Below are positions 49,266 to 59,069 of a DNA stretch of 64,000 nt, piece by piece; the first letter of the stretch is position 1; the number at the start of each line of letters is the position of its first letter. A program made the translations under genes and the position numbers. Source of the DNA: Propionibacteriaceae bacterium (GTDB lineage: Bacteria; Actinomycetota; Actinomycetes; Propionibacteriales; Propionibacteriaceae); contig JADKFR010000009.1 of NCBI GenBank assembly GCA_016717345.1, positions 1-64,000 on the forward strand, in the 5' to 3' direction. The notes under the pieces are model-generated. The model did no database searches, had not been told where the DNA came from, and saw only the letters and a list, made by a program, of their open reading frames with translations.

Positions 49266-51821
49266 TCACGCTGAAGTCGCCCGAGCGAAGAAGATCTTCT
49301 TGGCGACCTCGGCAGCGATCACATAGAGGCAGGTGAGGGCGATCAGGGCGATCATGACCCACCCCGGCAGCGGGGTGAAGCCCAGGAACGCCAGGAACGG
49401 CAGGTACGGCACGGCGAGCGTGACCAGGACGAGAACGAGCGTCGACACCCACAGCAGCGTGCCCGGTCGGCTGCGGAAGCCGGGTCGTCGGGTCCGGACG
49501 ACCAGGGCGATCACCAGTTCGGTCAGCAGTGACTCGACGAACCATCCGGTTTGGAACTCCTGCTCGGTCGCCTGGGCCACCACGAGCAGCAGGCCGAACG
49601 TGACGTAGTCGAAGACCGAACTCACCAGGCCGAAGACGATCATGAAGTTGCGGATCGTGCGGATGTCCCAGCGATGGGGGCGCGCCACCAACTCCGGGTC
49701 CACGTTGTCACTGGCGATCCCCATCGCCGGAAAGTCGGACAGGAAGTTGTTCAGCAGGATCTGCTTGGCCAGCAACGGCAGGAAGGGCAGGAACAGGGAC
49801 GCCCCGGCCATGCTGAGCATGTTGCCGAAGTTGGCGCTGGTGGTGGTGTAGATGTACTTGAGCGTGTTGGCGAAGGTGCGGCGACCCTCTTCGATGCCCG
49901 CCCTCAGCACCCCGAGGTCGTGCTGCAACAAGACGAAGTCCGCGGCCTGTTTGGCGACGTCGGCTGCCTGGTCGACCGAGATGCCGACGTCCGCGGCATG
50001 CAGCGCGGGGGCGTCGTTGATGCCGTCACCGAGATAGCCCACGACGTGGTTCATCCGGCGCAGCGCCAGGATGATCCGCTCCTTCTGGTTGGGGTCGACC
50101 TCGGCGAAGATCGTGGTGCGCTCCGCCGCGTGCCACAGGGCTTCGTCACTCAGTTCCGCGATCTCGCCGGCCGTGAGGATGCTGTCGACGGGCAGCCCCA
50201 CGGATTCGGCCAGGTGCCTGGCCACCAGGCGGTTGTCGCCGGTGATGACCTTGACCTGCACTCCGAGCTCTGCCAACGACTCCAAGGTCTGCTGGGCGTC
50301 CGGCTTGGGCGGGTCGAGAAACAGCAGGAAGCCGACGAAGTCCAGGTCGCGTTCATCCGCCTCGATGGTGTACTCGGGCTGTCGTGGCACGTCTTTGACG
50401 GCCAGGCCCAGGACCCGGTATCCCTCCGCGCTCCACGCGGCGAAGCGAGCCTGGATGGCTTCCCGCTGGTCGCCGGCGAGTGGGGCCACCGTTGAGTCCG
50501 TCCGCACCTGTGTGCAGACCGCGAGGACCGTGTCGAGGGCTCCCTTGGTGATCAGCATCGGCCTGATGTCGGTCCCGGGGTCGGAGTCCACCACCACGCT
50601 CAGGCGCTTGCGGACGAAGTCGTAGGGGATCTCCTCCAGCTTGTCCATGCCCGTCGTGTCCGGAGGAGACTGAGCCAGGATCGCCTCGTCCAGCGCATTG
50701 GCCAGACCCGTCTGGAAAACGGCGTTGAGGTGCGCCCACCGCAGCACCTCAGCGGACGGCCGGCCCTGCGCGTCCAGCGCCCCGTCCAGTTGCACCACCC
50801 CGAGGGTCAGGGTGCCCGTCTTGTCGGTGCACAGCGTGTCCATGCTGCCGAGATCCTCGATGGCAGTGAGCTGTCGGACGATGACACTGCGTTTCGCCAT
50901 GTTCTGGGCGCCCTTGGCCAGATTGATGCTGATGATCGCCGGCAGCAGTTCGGGGGCGATCCCCACCGCCAGGGCGATGGCGAAAAGCAGCGAGTCGATC
51001 GGTGGCTTGTCGAGGATGACGTTGATGGCGAAGACCCCCACCACCAGGACCATGATGATGCGGGTCAGGAGGTACCCGAAGCGCCGAATGCCCCTGTCGA
51101 ACTCCGTCTCCGGGGTTCGCTGGGACAGCCGTTCGGCGATCTCGCCGTACGCAGTCGCGGTCCCGGTCTGCACGATCAAGGCCTGGGCCGTCCCGCTACG
51201 CGCGCTGGTCCCCAGGAACACCGTGTTGGTCCGCTCCACGAGCCCGGCCGTGGGAGCCACCGGACCAGTCTTCTTCTCCGCCGGAAAGGTCTCCCCGGTC
51301 AGCACCGCCTGGTTGACGAAGAAGTCGTTGGCCTCCAGCACGATCCCATCGGCCGGGATCACACTCCCGGCCGCCAGCGACACCACATCCCCGGGGACGA
51401 CCTCAGCGACCGGGATCGAGTGTGGTGACCCGTCCCGCCACACGGTCGCCCGGATCGCCACCTGGGCGCGCAGCTTCTCGACCGCGTTTCCGGCGGAGTA
51501 CTCTTGGACGAAGCTCAACACCGCGCTGGCGACCACGATCACAACCACGATCGCCGCATCGGTCCACTGCCCCGCGAACGCGGACACGGCCGCTGCGAAG
51601 ACGAGGATCAGCACCAGGGGGCTGGTGAACTGCCTCAGGAACGATCGCCAGGCGCCGTCGTGGCGGTGAGGCATCAAGAGGTTCGGACCGAACCGCTGCA
51701 GTCGCGCGTGCGCCTCATCAGAACTGATCCCCAGGCGCGAACTTCCCAGCGACTCCAGCAGGCCTTCCACAGGCTCGCTCCACGGCGTCCCGGGTGAATC
51801 AGGGCTTCCCGCCGGTGCCAT
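49266..51821 (-). CDS. P-type cation ATPase, MgtA-like
   Basis: This 851-residue P-type pump has the phosphorylation motif DKTGTLT, the LTGE of the actuator domain, GDGINDAPAL in the hinge and about ten helices. VGIAPELLPAIIS in helix 4 and NNFLSDFPAMGIASDNVD are typical of bacterial magnesium importers of the MgtA/MgtB class. It probably brings Mg2+ into the cell. GGAG precedes the ATG. No Mg-sensing leader could be recognised in the 113-base gap to the divergent gene. Confidence 0.9.
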   Translation of the reverse strand: MAPAGSPDSPGTPWSEPVEGLLESLGSSRLGISSDEAHARLQRFGPNLLMPHRHDGAWRSFLRQFTSPLVLILVFAAAVSAFAGQWTDAAIVVVIVVASAVLSFVQEYSAGNAVEKLRAQVAIRATVWRDGSPHSIPVAEVVPGDVVSLAAGSVIPADGIVLEANDFFVNQAVLTGETFPAEKKTGPVAPTAGLVERTNTVFLGTSARSGTAQALIVQTGTATAYGEIAERLSQRTPETEFDRGIRRFGYLLTRIIMVLVVGVFAINVILDKPPIDSLLFAIALAVGIAPELLPAIISINLAKGAQNMAKRSVIVRQLTAIEDLGSMDTLCTDKTGTLTLGVVQLDGALDAQGRPSAEVLRWAHLNAVFQTGLANALDEAILAQSPPDTTGMDKLEEIPYDFVRKRLSVVVDSDPGTDIRPMLITKGALDTVLAVCTQVRTDSTVAPLAGDQREAIQARFAAWSAEGYRVLGLAVKDVPRQPEYTIEADERDLDFVGFLLFLDPPKPDAQQTLESLAELGVQVKVITGDNRLVARHLAESVGLPVDSILTAGEIAELSDEALWHAAERTTIFAEVDPNQKERIILALRRMNHVVGYLGDGINDAPALHAADVGISVDQAADVAKQAADFVLLQHDLGVLRAGIEEGRRTFANTLKYIYTTTSANFGNMLSMAGASLFLPFLPLLAKQILLNNFLSDFPAMGIASDNVDPELVARPHRWDIRTIRNFMIVFGLVSSVFDYVTFGLLLVVAQATEQEFQTGWFVESLLTELVIALVVRTRRPGFRSRPGTLLWVSTLVLVLVTLAVPYLPFLAFLGFTPLPGWVMIALIALTCLYVIAAEVAKKIFFARATSA

Positions 51822-51922
51822 CTCGGCGCTCCTTCGCTCGCACCTGGCTCTTTCAACGCTACTCCTGGTGGACGCCCGGAATCGGACCTTTGCGGACGCC
51901 TCGACGCGCGGGGCCAGCGGGA

Positions 51923-51928
51923 TAGATT
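51923..51928 (+). promoter_or_regulatory. -10 element, leaderless start of the GH13 gene
   Basis: TAGATT is placed so that transcription would begin on the GTG at 51935. No ribosome binding site is present. Confidence 0.4.
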
Positions 51929-51934
51929 GCTGCG

Positions 51935-54079
51935 GTGAGCACCGATCAGCAGCTGCCCGGGGGTCGCCCCCGCGCGCAACGTCGCCCGGACGCCGACGCC
52001 GGCCCCGTCCCTCCCCCCTTCGAGGCGGACGGACGCAACCCCGCCTACGTCTCCTGGCTCGAGCAGCAGTCGATGCTGCACGACGCGACCGTGATCGCCC
52101 GGCAACTCTCCGGGAACCCGGCCATGTGGTCCAGGCCGTACGCTCAGCCGAATCCCCGGGCAGCGGTCAGCAAAGCGTCGGTCTGGTTCACCGCCTACCC
52201 GCTCTCGCTGGTGACGAAGCCCGGCCAGTCGTTCCTCGGCGCGCTCGGCTCTCCGGAGTTGTGGGAGGCGTTCGAGGCCATCGGAGTCGAGGCCCTCCAC
52301 ACCGGCCCCTTGAAGCTGGCAGGCGGCCTCTCCGGCTGGGAGCCGACCCCCAGCGTCGACGGCAACTTCGACCGGATCAGCATGCAGATCGACCCGGCTT
52401 TCGGTACCGAGGACGAGTTCCGTGACCTGTGCGCCACGGCCGCCCGAGCCGGCGGCACGATCATCGACGACATCGTCCCCGGCCACACCGGCAAGGGGGC
52501 TGACTTCCGCCTCGCTGAGCTGAATCATCTCGACTACCCGGGCATCTACCACATGGTCGCCATCCCCCCCCAGGCCTGGGACCTGCTCCCGGACGTGCCG
52601 CCGGGGAGGGATTCGGTCAACCTCAGCCCGGCTGACGAGCGTCGGCTGGCCGAGGCCGGCTACATCATCGGTGAACTGCAGCGGGTGATCTTCTTCGAGC
52701 CGGGGGTCAAGGAGACCAACTGGTCGGTCACTCCGCCGATCCACGACTACAAGGGCAAGCTGCGCCGCTGGGTGTACCTGCACTACTTCAAGGAGGGTCA
52801 GCCCTCCATCAACTGGCTCGACCCCACCTTCGCCGGCATGCGGCTGGTGATGGGTGACGGCCTGCACTCCCTGCTCGACCTCGGCTCCGGCGGGCTGCGA
52901 CTCGACGCCAACGGCTTCCTCGGCATCGAGAAGTCACCCGGCGAGCCCGGCTGGTCCGAGGGCCATCCCCTGTCGCAAGCGGCCAACCAGCTGATCGGCT
53001 CCATGGTGCGCAAGGTGGGCGGCTTCACCTTCCAGGAACTCAACCTGGCGATAGACGACATCAGGAACACCAGCGCGGTCGGCCCCGACCTCTCTTACGA
53101 CTTCGTGACCCGTCCCGCCTACCAGGTGGCGCTGTGCACCGGCGACACCGAATTCCTGAGGCTGACCCTGCGGGAGGCACTGGCGCTCGGCCTCGACCAG
53201 GCGTCCCTCGTCCACGCCCTGCAGAACCACGACGAGCTGACCTACGAACTCGTCCACTTCGCGGCGTCGCATGCCGACGATCCGTACCTTCTGGGAGGGG
53301 TCGAGTACACCGGCTCCGGGCTGGCCGAACACGTCCGCCAAAGCCTGCGCGACTCACTCACCGGACAGGCCGGGCCCTACAACGCGCTGTTCGTGCAGAA
53401 CGGGATCGCCTGCACCACCGCGTCGGTGATCGCGGCCACCCTCGGCCTGACGGACCTGTCCGTCCTCACCACCGCGGACGTACGTCGGATCACCCAGGCC
53501 CACCTCCTGCTGTGCATGTTCAACGCCTGGCAGCCGGGCGTGTTCGCGCTCTCCGGCTGGGACCTGGTCGGCGCCCTGCCGCTGGATCGCAGTGCTGTGG
53601 CCGACTTGATCAGCACCGGCGACACCCGTTGGATCGAACGCGGCGCCTACGACCTGTTGGGCAGCGCCCCCGAGGCGACGGCCTCCGCTTCGGGAATGCC
53701 GCTGGCACCTGCGCTGTACGGCTCGCTTCCCGACCAGCTGGCCGACCCCACCTCCTTCGCCTCCCGGCTGGCCGGGCTGTTACGCGTCCGCGCCCAGCAC
53801 GGCATCGCCACCGGTACCCTGCTGGACGTCCCGGAGGTGCCGGCGGCCGGCCTGCTCGTGATGGTCAACCGCTTGGAGTCCGGCACCGTCCAGGTCACGG
53901 CCCTGAACTTCGGGCCGGCCGAGGTCAGCGGCCGGGTCGACTCCGCGCACCTCCCAGCGGGCTCGCTCGTCGACCTGACCACGGGCGACACGCTGGGCAG
54001 CGTGGACAGCCTCGGCGGGTTCACCGTGACGCTGCCGGGCTTCGGTGGGCTGGCGCTGGTCGTGTCACCCCGGGCCTGA
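51935..54079 (+). CDS. GH13 alpha-amylase-family enzyme, trehalose-synthase-like
   Basis: This 714-residue glycoside hydrolase-family protein shows the GH13 barrel motifs: a DDIVPGHTG region, GLRLDANGFLG with the nucleophile aspartate, FQELN with the acid glutamate, and LQNHDEL with the transition-state aspartate. The C-terminal beta domain ends LALVVSPRA. Members with this arrangement in actinomycetes are often described as trehalose synthase or maltose glucosyltransferase relatives, but the active-site surroundings are divergent and the substrate is uncertain. It converges with the next gene with a 5-base gap. Confidence 0.8.
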   Translation: MSTDQQLPGGRPRAQRRPDADAGPVPPPFEADGRNPAYVSWLEQQSMLHDATVIARQLSGNPAMWSRPYAQPNPRAAVSKASVWFTAYPLSLVTKPGQSFLGALGSPELWEAFEAIGVEALHTGPLKLAGGLSGWEPTPSVDGNFDRISMQIDPAFGTEDEFRDLCATAARAGGTIIDDIVPGHTGKGADFRLAELNHLDYPGIYHMVAIPPQAWDLLPDVPPGRDSVNLSPADERRLAEAGYIIGELQRVIFFEPGVKETNWSVTPPIHDYKGKLRRWVYLHYFKEGQPSINWLDPTFAGMRLVMGDGLHSLLDLGSGGLRLDANGFLGIEKSPGEPGWSEGHPLSQAANQLIGSMVRKVGGFTFQELNLAIDDIRNTSAVGPDLSYDFVTRPAYQVALCTGDTEFLRLTLREALALGLDQASLVHALQNHDELTYELVHFAASHADDPYLLGGVEYTGSGLAEHVRQSLRDSLTGQAGPYNALFVQNGIACTTASVIAATLGLTDLSVLTTADVRRITQAHLLLCMFNAWQPGVFALSGWDLVGALPLDRSAVADLISTGDTRWIERGAYDLLGSAPEATASASGMPLAPALYGSLPDQLADPTSFASRLAGLLRVRAQHGIATGTLLDVPEVPAAGLLVMVNRLESGTVQVTALNFGPAEVSGRVDSAHLPAGSLVDLTTGDTLGSVDSLGGFTVTLPGFGGLALVVSPRA

Positions 54080-54084
54080 ACCGG

Positions 54085-55338
54085 CTAGCGATCCTTCAGC
54101 GATCCCTTCACCATGGGGTTGCTCTCCACCAGGCACACGATCGATCGGTCCCCGGATTCCCAGCCCTCCACGTCCGGGGTCCAGAACTGCGCGTTCTGCG
54201 GGGCTTTCGCCTCCGGCTTGCCGACGTAACCAGGCAAGGCTGCGGCACAGAACTGGGCAGCTACGGCTTCCAGTTCCGAGTTGCTGGGGCGTGAGGTGCC
54301 CGTGAGGGCACCGATCCCATAGACCTCGAACTGGTGCTCCGCGCTGCAGTCCACCATGTCGAACGCCGGATTCCAACAGGTGCCCACGTGGGCCCCGTAG
54401 ACCGCAGCGGTCTGCGCGGGCACGGCTGTGACCCTCGGAGCCTCACCGGAAGCTTCGTGGGACGGGCTGTCGCTCGGGCTGGGGGTGGCAGTGAGCACGG
54501 GAGCGCTGGACGCCGTGCCGCCCTGGTCGCGCGACGACATCGCAATTCCGAGGGCGACGGCGATCACAGCCAGCCCGGCGACCGCCCCGATCATCACGCC
54601 CTTCCCGTGCTTCCTGGTCCGAGGTTCGAGTGCCGGCTGGGGAGCCGGCGGCTGAGCCGTCGCCGCCACCGGCCGAACCGTGGGTCCGGCAGGGGGTGGC
54701 GCTGCCTGCGGGGGCGCGAGGTACCCGAATCGAAGCCCGTCGAGCACGCGTCGCACAGGTTCGGTGTCGTTGGCCCGAGCCAGGGCCGCCAGTCGCCCCG
54801 CGGTGGCCGGATCCAGACGCACCCGTCCGGCACGCAGGGAGTCGGCACGATCCAGGAACACCGCCTCGGTAGCGGTCAGGCCGAGGCCGCCCGCGACGCT
54901 GCCCAGGAGAAGGAAAGCAGTGGCGTCCACGGGATTTCGTGCCAGGCAGTGCACCGCTTGAGACCACCAGTAGACCGCGGAGGCCAGATTCCCGGATTGC
55001 CAATCGGTCTCCCCCAGGTCGGTGAGCAGGAGTGACTTCCTTCGACTCCTGGTCAGGCCCGTGAGCAACACGCTGCGGGCTGATGGCCATTGCTGCGTGG
55101 CGCGGTAGGCCGAGGCCACCCACTTGTAGGGCAGGTCGAAATCGGCGAAACGAGGGAGCAGCTCCTGACCGGACGCAATCGCCTCGGCATAGCGCTGGGT
55201 ATTCAGTGCCGTGAGAACGTCGGCAAACGCCGGATCGCTGGCGAACGTCCGGTTCTCGGCCGTTTCGGCGTACTCCATGGTGAGGCAGCGTCGCACGTAC
55301 GCCTCGCCATCGGCTGGTCCCTGGGCCGCTTCCATCAT
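54085..55338 (-). CDS. membrane protein with septum-formation-like C-terminal domain
   Basis: The 417-residue protein has an N-terminal helical region (about residues 1-210) of repeat-like helices resembling TPRs, a proline-rich linker and one membrane helix (MIGAVAGLAVIAVALGIAM). An outside domain then has GTCWN, VDCSAEHQFEVYG, FCAAALPGYVG and SIVCLVES. The cysteine-rich outer part resembles the Septum_form family of actinomycetes. AGGGAACC precedes the ATG pair at 55338. It lies 53 bases downstream of the RCC1-repeat gene on the same strand and shares a similar C-terminal outer domain with it, so the two probably work together at the cell surface. Confidence 0.7.
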   Translation of the reverse strand: MMEAAQGPADGEAYVRRCLTMEYAETAENRTFASDPAFADVLTALNTQRYAEAIASGQELLPRFADFDLPYKWVASAYRATQQWPSARSVLLTGLTRSRRKSLLLTDLGETDWQSGNLASAVYWWSQAVHCLARNPVDATAFLLLGSVAGGLGLTATEAVFLDRADSLRAGRVRLDPATAGRLAALARANDTEPVRRVLDGLRFGYLAPPQAAPPPAGPTVRPVAATAQPPAPQPALEPRTRKHGKGVMIGAVAGLAVIAVALGIAMSSRDQGGTASSAPVLTATPSPSDSPSHEASGEAPRVTAVPAQTAAVYGAHVGTCWNPAFDMVDCSAEHQFEVYGIGALTGTSRPSNSELEAVAAQFCAAALPGYVGKPEAKAPQNAQFWTPDVEGWESGDRSIVCLVESNPMVKGSLKDR

Positions 55339-55391
55339 GGTTCCCTCACCCCGTGAAGCACGATCCCTCCTGAACCGCTCCGGCCCGCCGG

Positions 55392-57260
55392 CTAGCGGCG
55401 GACGGAACCCTTCGTGAAACCGACGATATAAGGCAGGGCCGTCTTGGCACTGACGTAGCGAGTGTCCAAGTAGTACGGGGGGTCCCCGTAGACCGTCAGG
55501 TTCCGTTGGCAGGCCGGTACCCGAGTGAACTGGGTCCGCCGAATCTCCTTGCCGGAGCCCGCCACCATGATGCGCACGGTGACCACGTCCTTGCGGCGAT
55601 GAATCGTGAACCGCTTGCCGTCGCTCTGGCGGGTATAGGTGCCGCAGCTCGGGGCGGACGAGACCTTCTCGGTGACGCACGCGACGAGCTGGACCTGTTC
55701 GGCACCGGAGGGGCGCAGGCCCTTCAGCGACTTCTTGCCGGCGAGCTGGGCGGCCCAGCTGTTGGGGTCTGAGCCTGGCCCGATGATGGCGATCGGATGG
55801 GTCTTTCCGGCATAGGGAGCGCTGATGGTGACCTTGTGCCCCTTGCAGACGCCCTTGTACCACTCAGCCAGCACGCCGGTGGCGGCGTCGACGCTCGACC
55901 ACTCGACGGGCACGGTCATCTTCCCGTTCCCCAGTTGCCCCGACTCGTTGTTGCCCCAGCAGCTGACTGATCGGTCGCCGATCACCGCGCAGGTGTGGTT
56001 CCCGCCGGCACTGATGGCTTGGACGGAGCCCAGACGCGCAACTTCTACCGGGGTGGATCGGTTGATGCGGGTGCCGTCTCCGAGCTGGCCGGACTTGTTG
56101 CTGCCCCAGCACGACACGCCGCCGTCGCTGGTCACCGCGCAGGTGTGGTTGCCGCCCGCGCTGATGGCCTGGACGGAACCCAAGCCGGCAACGACGACCG
56201 GAGTGGCCTGGCCGATGCCCGAGTCGTCGCCGAGCTGACCGGACTCATTACTGCCCCAGCACGACACGCCGCCGTCACTGGTCACCACGCAGGTGTGGTT
56301 CCCGCCAGCGCTGACGGCCTTGACGGAACCCAAGCCCGCGACGACGACCGGAGTGTTCTGGTCGAGGCGGGAGCCGTCCCCGAGCTGACCGGACTGGTTG
56401 CTACCCCAACACGTCACCCCGCCGCCACCGGTCACCACGCAGGTGTGATTGTCACCGGCGCTGATCGCCTCGACGGAACCCAAGCCGGCAACGGCGACCG
56501 GAGTGGGCTGGTTGGTGCCGGAGCCGTCCCCGAGCTGACCGGACTCATTACTGCCCCAGCACATCACGCCGCCGTCACTGGTTACCGCACAGGTGTGGTC
56601 AGCACCGGCACTGACGGCCCGGACGGAACCGAGACCGACCACCTCTACCGGCGTCGACTCGTAGAAGCTGCCGCCGGTGCCGAGTTGGCCGGATTCGTTG
56701 CTGCCCCAGCAGGTCACGCCCCCGCCGCTGGTCACCGCACAGGTGTGGGAACCGCCGGCACTGAAGATCCGCACCGCGTCCACCCCGGTCACGGCGACCG
56801 CCTTCAGTCTGGTGGTGCTTGACCCGTCCCCCAGCTGCCCGTACCCGTTGTTGCCCCAGCACCGAAGGCCCCCGCCCGCGGTGACCAGGCACGCGTGGGC
56901 TTGGCCGGCGTCCAGGATGGTCGCGGGGAGCACCGCCGGAGGGACGGGCGCTTGAGAAGCGGGAGCCGCCGCGGGCCCCGACGCAATCGGCTGCGGAAGC
57001 CCGGACGCCGGGGGCGAGGTCATTTCCCCCTGACGAATCAGTGGCGGGATGACGAGCGCGCCCGCGATGACGACCAGCACGACAGCGATCAACGCGGCGA
57101 TCCGGGGGCGGCCCTTCACGGAGGCAACTGATTCCTGGCCACCGGCCGAGCGTGGTTCGTTGACCGATGCGGGTGGCACCTGAGTACCGAGCGCCACACC
57201 GCACCGAGGACAGGAACGGGCTCCCGTCAACAAATCCAGACCACAACCAGCGCACCTCAT
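55392..57260 (-). CDS. membrane-anchored RCC1-repeat protein
   Basis: The 622-residue protein starts with a zinc ribbon (CAGCG and CPRCG), then a membrane helix (IAALIAVVLVVIAGALVIPPLI) and a proline/alanine linker. About seven RCC1-type repeats follow, with the pattern HTCAVTSDGGVSCWGSNESGQLGDG. They should form a beta-propeller outside the cell. The C-terminal 170 residues hold a cysteine-containing domain similar to that of the downstream gene (YKGVCKGHKV to TRVPACQRN). RCC1 propellers in bacteria are mostly uncharacterised. The paired cysteines in each repeat could form disulfides. GGAGGCG serves the ATG. Confidence 0.85.
   Translation of the reverse strand: MRCAGCGLDLLTGARSCPRCGVALGTQVPPASVNEPRSAGGQESVASVKGRPRIAALIAVVLVVIAGALVIPPLIRQGEMTSPPASGLPQPIASGPAAAPASQAPVPPAVLPATILDAGQAHACLVTAGGGLRCWGNNGYGQLGDGSSTTRLKAVAVTGVDAVRIFSAGGSHTCAVTSGGGVTCWGSNESGQLGTGGSFYESTPVEVVGLGSVRAVSAGADHTCAVTSDGGVMCWGSNESGQLGDGSGTNQPTPVAVAGLGSVEAISAGDNHTCVVTGGGGVTCWGSNQSGQLGDGSRLDQNTPVVVAGLGSVKAVSAGGNHTCVVTSDGGVSCWGSNESGQLGDDSGIGQATPVVVAGLGSVQAISAGGNHTCAVTSDGGVSCWGSNKSGQLGDGTRINRSTPVEVARLGSVQAISAGGNHTCAVIGDRSVSCWGNNESGQLGNGKMTVPVEWSSVDAATGVLAEWYKGVCKGHKVTISAPYAGKTHPIAIIGPGSDPNSWAAQLAGKKSLKGLRPSGAEQVQLVACVTEKVSSAPSCGTYTRQSDGKRFTIHRRKDVVTVRIMVAGSGKEIRRTQFTRVPACQRNLTVYGDPPYYLDTRYVSAKTALPYIVGFTKGSVRR
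55935..56850. repeat. tandem coding repeats of the RCC1 propeller
   Basis: About seven units of 120-126 bases, each coding for one propeller blade, are very similar at DNA level (for example the stretch for GLGSVQAISAGGNHTC occurs nearly identically several times). High identity between units suggests recent duplication or gene conversion, and blade number may vary between strains. Confidence 0.75.
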
Positions 57261-57405
57261 GTCGCCTCCAGCCCTGGCAGTTCCAGGGTATTCCGGTTCA
57301 GGGGCGGAGGTGGACGGGACAGCGAACTGCGGGCCCCGGGAAACCCGCGTTCAGACGCCGGCGTCGATCGCTGGTCGACGGCCCGACCTGTGCTGAACGG
57401 TCGGC

Positions 57406-57981
57406 TCAGCGACTGAACGGCGCGGGGTCGCAGTTGTCGTTGCCCGCGTCGCAGCCCCGCTGCAGCCACTCCCAGAAGGTTCGAGGGTGGCCCTCGATCG
57501 CGTACCGGACCTGCGGCGTCATGCCGGCCTGCTGGGCGGTGGTGCCGAGTTGGGCCAGCAGGGCGGCGCTGCCGCAGGAAGTGCTCGCGTTGGGAATGGT
57601 CGAGCGCAGGTCTGTCAGGTCGACGTAGCTGGTCGAACCGGACACCCGGGCGCTGATCAGCGCGTCGGCGGTGGCCGCGGAGAACCACGAGTGGTACCCC
57701 TGGGCAGCTTCGGCCGGGGTCGGGCCGGCGAGCAGTTCCTGCATCGCGTGCGTCAGGCCGTCCGTCCCGGCCGGGACGGTCCGGGTCACGGCGAAAACCC
57801 TGGCACAGTCGGTCGCCCCGGGGTCGAGCACGCTGTTGCCGAAGTACACCAAGACGGTCATCGACGGGGCTGCGGAAGGACTGGGCGACGCCGCGGCGCT
57901 GGGGGCGACGGGTGCCGGGGCGCAGGCACCCAGCAGCACCATCGCGGCGAGGATCGCGGCACACCGTGCCTGACCCACCAT
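57406..57981 (-). CDS. lipoprotein with a GerMN-like domain
   Basis: This 191-residue lipoprotein has the signal ending LLGAC, a serine/alanine/proline linker, and a domain with VLVYFGNSVLDPGATDCARVFAVTRTVP and LLAGPTPAEAAQGY, which resembles the GerMN fold of sporulation and cell-envelope proteins. Function in a non-sporulating actinomycete is unknown. AGGAGGT before the ATG at 57981 fixes the start. It ends 145 bases before the start of the RCC1-repeat gene. Confidence 0.8.
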   Translation of the reverse strand: MVGQARCAAILAAMVLLGACAPAPVAPSAAASPSPSAAPSMTVLVYFGNSVLDPGATDCARVFAVTRTVPAGTDGLTHAMQELLAGPTPAEAAQGYHSWFSAATADALISARVSGSTSYVDLTDLRSTIPNASTSCGSAALLAQLGTTAQQAGMTPQVRYAIEGHPRTFWEWLQRGCDAGNDNCDPAPFSR

Positions 57982-58064
57982 CGCTACCTCCTGAAGTAGG
58001 CCTGTCTTCAGTCTCGCCACGAGCGGGGCGCCACGCAACACCCCCGGGCGCCGGGCCACGGCCC

Positions 58065-58070
58065 TACCAT
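58065..58070 (+). promoter_or_regulatory. -10 element, leaderless start of the small gene
   Basis: TACCAT is placed so that transcription would start on the ATG at 58077, as at other genes in this window. Confidence 0.35.
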
Positions 58071-58076
58071 GAGCGC

Positions 58077-58373
58077 ATGAACGAAGCCGAGAACCGCTCC
58101 CAGGAGCTTCGAGCCCAGGCCGCGGCGCTGCGGTTGCGCACGCTGGAGACCAACCGGGTCGTGGTCGAGGAACTCACAGCGATCTGGCAGGAGCTCAACT
58201 CTCTGGCGAAGGCACAGCCGGGCCTGCGTCGGGCGTGCGAGCGGATCGCCAGGGACATCGCCCTGATCGAGAAACTTGATCTCGCCTTCGACACGGAATG
58301 GCTCGACGAGGCCAAGCACTCCCACGCGAGTCCGAAGGCCGGCGCCGGGACCGCGCTGGAGGGGTCAGAGTAG
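58077..58373 (+). CDS. small hypothetical helical protein
   Basis: This 98-residue hydrophilic protein is predicted to be mostly alpha-helical (ELRAQAAALRLRTLETNR, then VVEELTAIWQELNSL) and probably forms a coiled coil. I recognise no family. Codon use is as in neighbouring genes. The earlier ATG at 58069 meets a stop after two codons, which supports 58077. The end overlaps the PAP2 gene on the other strand by 9 bases. Confidence 0.6.
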   Translation: MNEAENRSQELRAQAAALRLRTLETNRVVVEELTAIWQELNSLAKAQPGLRRACERIARDIALIEKLDLAFDTEWLDEAKHSHASPKAGAGTALEGSE

Positions 58374-59057
58374 GTCGGACGGCTGCCGGCGCAGGTAGGT
58401 CCACGCCAGCAGGCCGCTGGCCAGCCCGTTCACCGTGCCGACGGCCACGTCCGAGGGGTAGTGCATCCCGACGTACACCCGTGACCAGGCCACCGTGGTT
58501 GGGTAGGCCAGGCAGGCCGTGGTGATCACCGCCCGTAGCCCCGGCGAGCGCACGTCGCGCGCCATCAGGGCGTAGACCACCATCAGGGCCACGGTCGCAC
58601 CCTGGTGGCCCGAGGGGAACGAGGACGTCGGTTGATCGTGGTCGAGCCGGGGAACGTCCGGGCGCTCCCGGTTGACCGCGGCTCCGACGGCCAGATAGCC
58701 CGACGCCTCCAGGACCAGCGCCAGTGCTGGGATGAGGGCGACCCACCACTGGTGGGTCCGCCGCTGCAGCACGGCGACCGCGACGGCTCCGTGCAGGACG
58801 CTGGCGGGCACGTCCGAGGCGGTGGACGCCACCCTCGCCACCACGTCGGCGAGGGGAGTACGTCGCGATTGAAGCTGCCTCACGACGGCGGTTTCGCGCT
58901 CCCGTAACCCGGCCCGCCGCACCAGGGCACGTCCCAGCGCCACGTTGGCCAGCGCCAGAGCCGCCGCCGGCCCGAACCCCCGGACGACGACATCCCGAAG
59001 CGCCTGGCTGGGCGTCGGCTGCGTGGGATCGGTGCGGTAGCGACTCCGGGAGGGCAT
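58365..59057 (-). CDS. PAP2-family membrane phosphatase
   Basis: This 230-residue lipid-phosphate phosphatase has several helices and the three PAP2 motifs: NRERPDVP, SFPSGHQG and SRVYVGMHYPSD, the last two histidines being catalytic. Substrates of such enzymes include undecaprenyl pyrophosphate and phosphatidic acid. The first 35 residues form a basic, proline-rich cytoplasmic tail. A TATGCT hexamer upstream suggests a leaderless mRNA starting at the ATG. Confidence 0.9.
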   Translation of the reverse strand: MPSRSRYRTDPTQPTPSQALRDVVVRGFGPAAALALANVALGRALVRRAGLRERETAVVRQLQSRRTPLADVVARVASTASDVPASVLHGAVAVAVLQRRTHQWWVALIPALALVLEASGYLAVGAAVNRERPDVPRLDHDQPTSSFPSGHQGATVALMVVYALMARDVRSPGLRAVITTACLAYPTTVAWSRVYVGMHYPSDVAVGTVNGLASGLLAWTYLRRQPSDLL

Positions 59058-59063
59058 GCCCCG

Positions 59064-59069
59064 AGCATA
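59064..59069 (-). promoter_or_regulatory. -10 element, leaderless start of the PAP2 gene
   Basis: On the minus strand this is TATGCT, and the expected transcription start is the A of the ATG at 59057. Confidence 0.4.
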
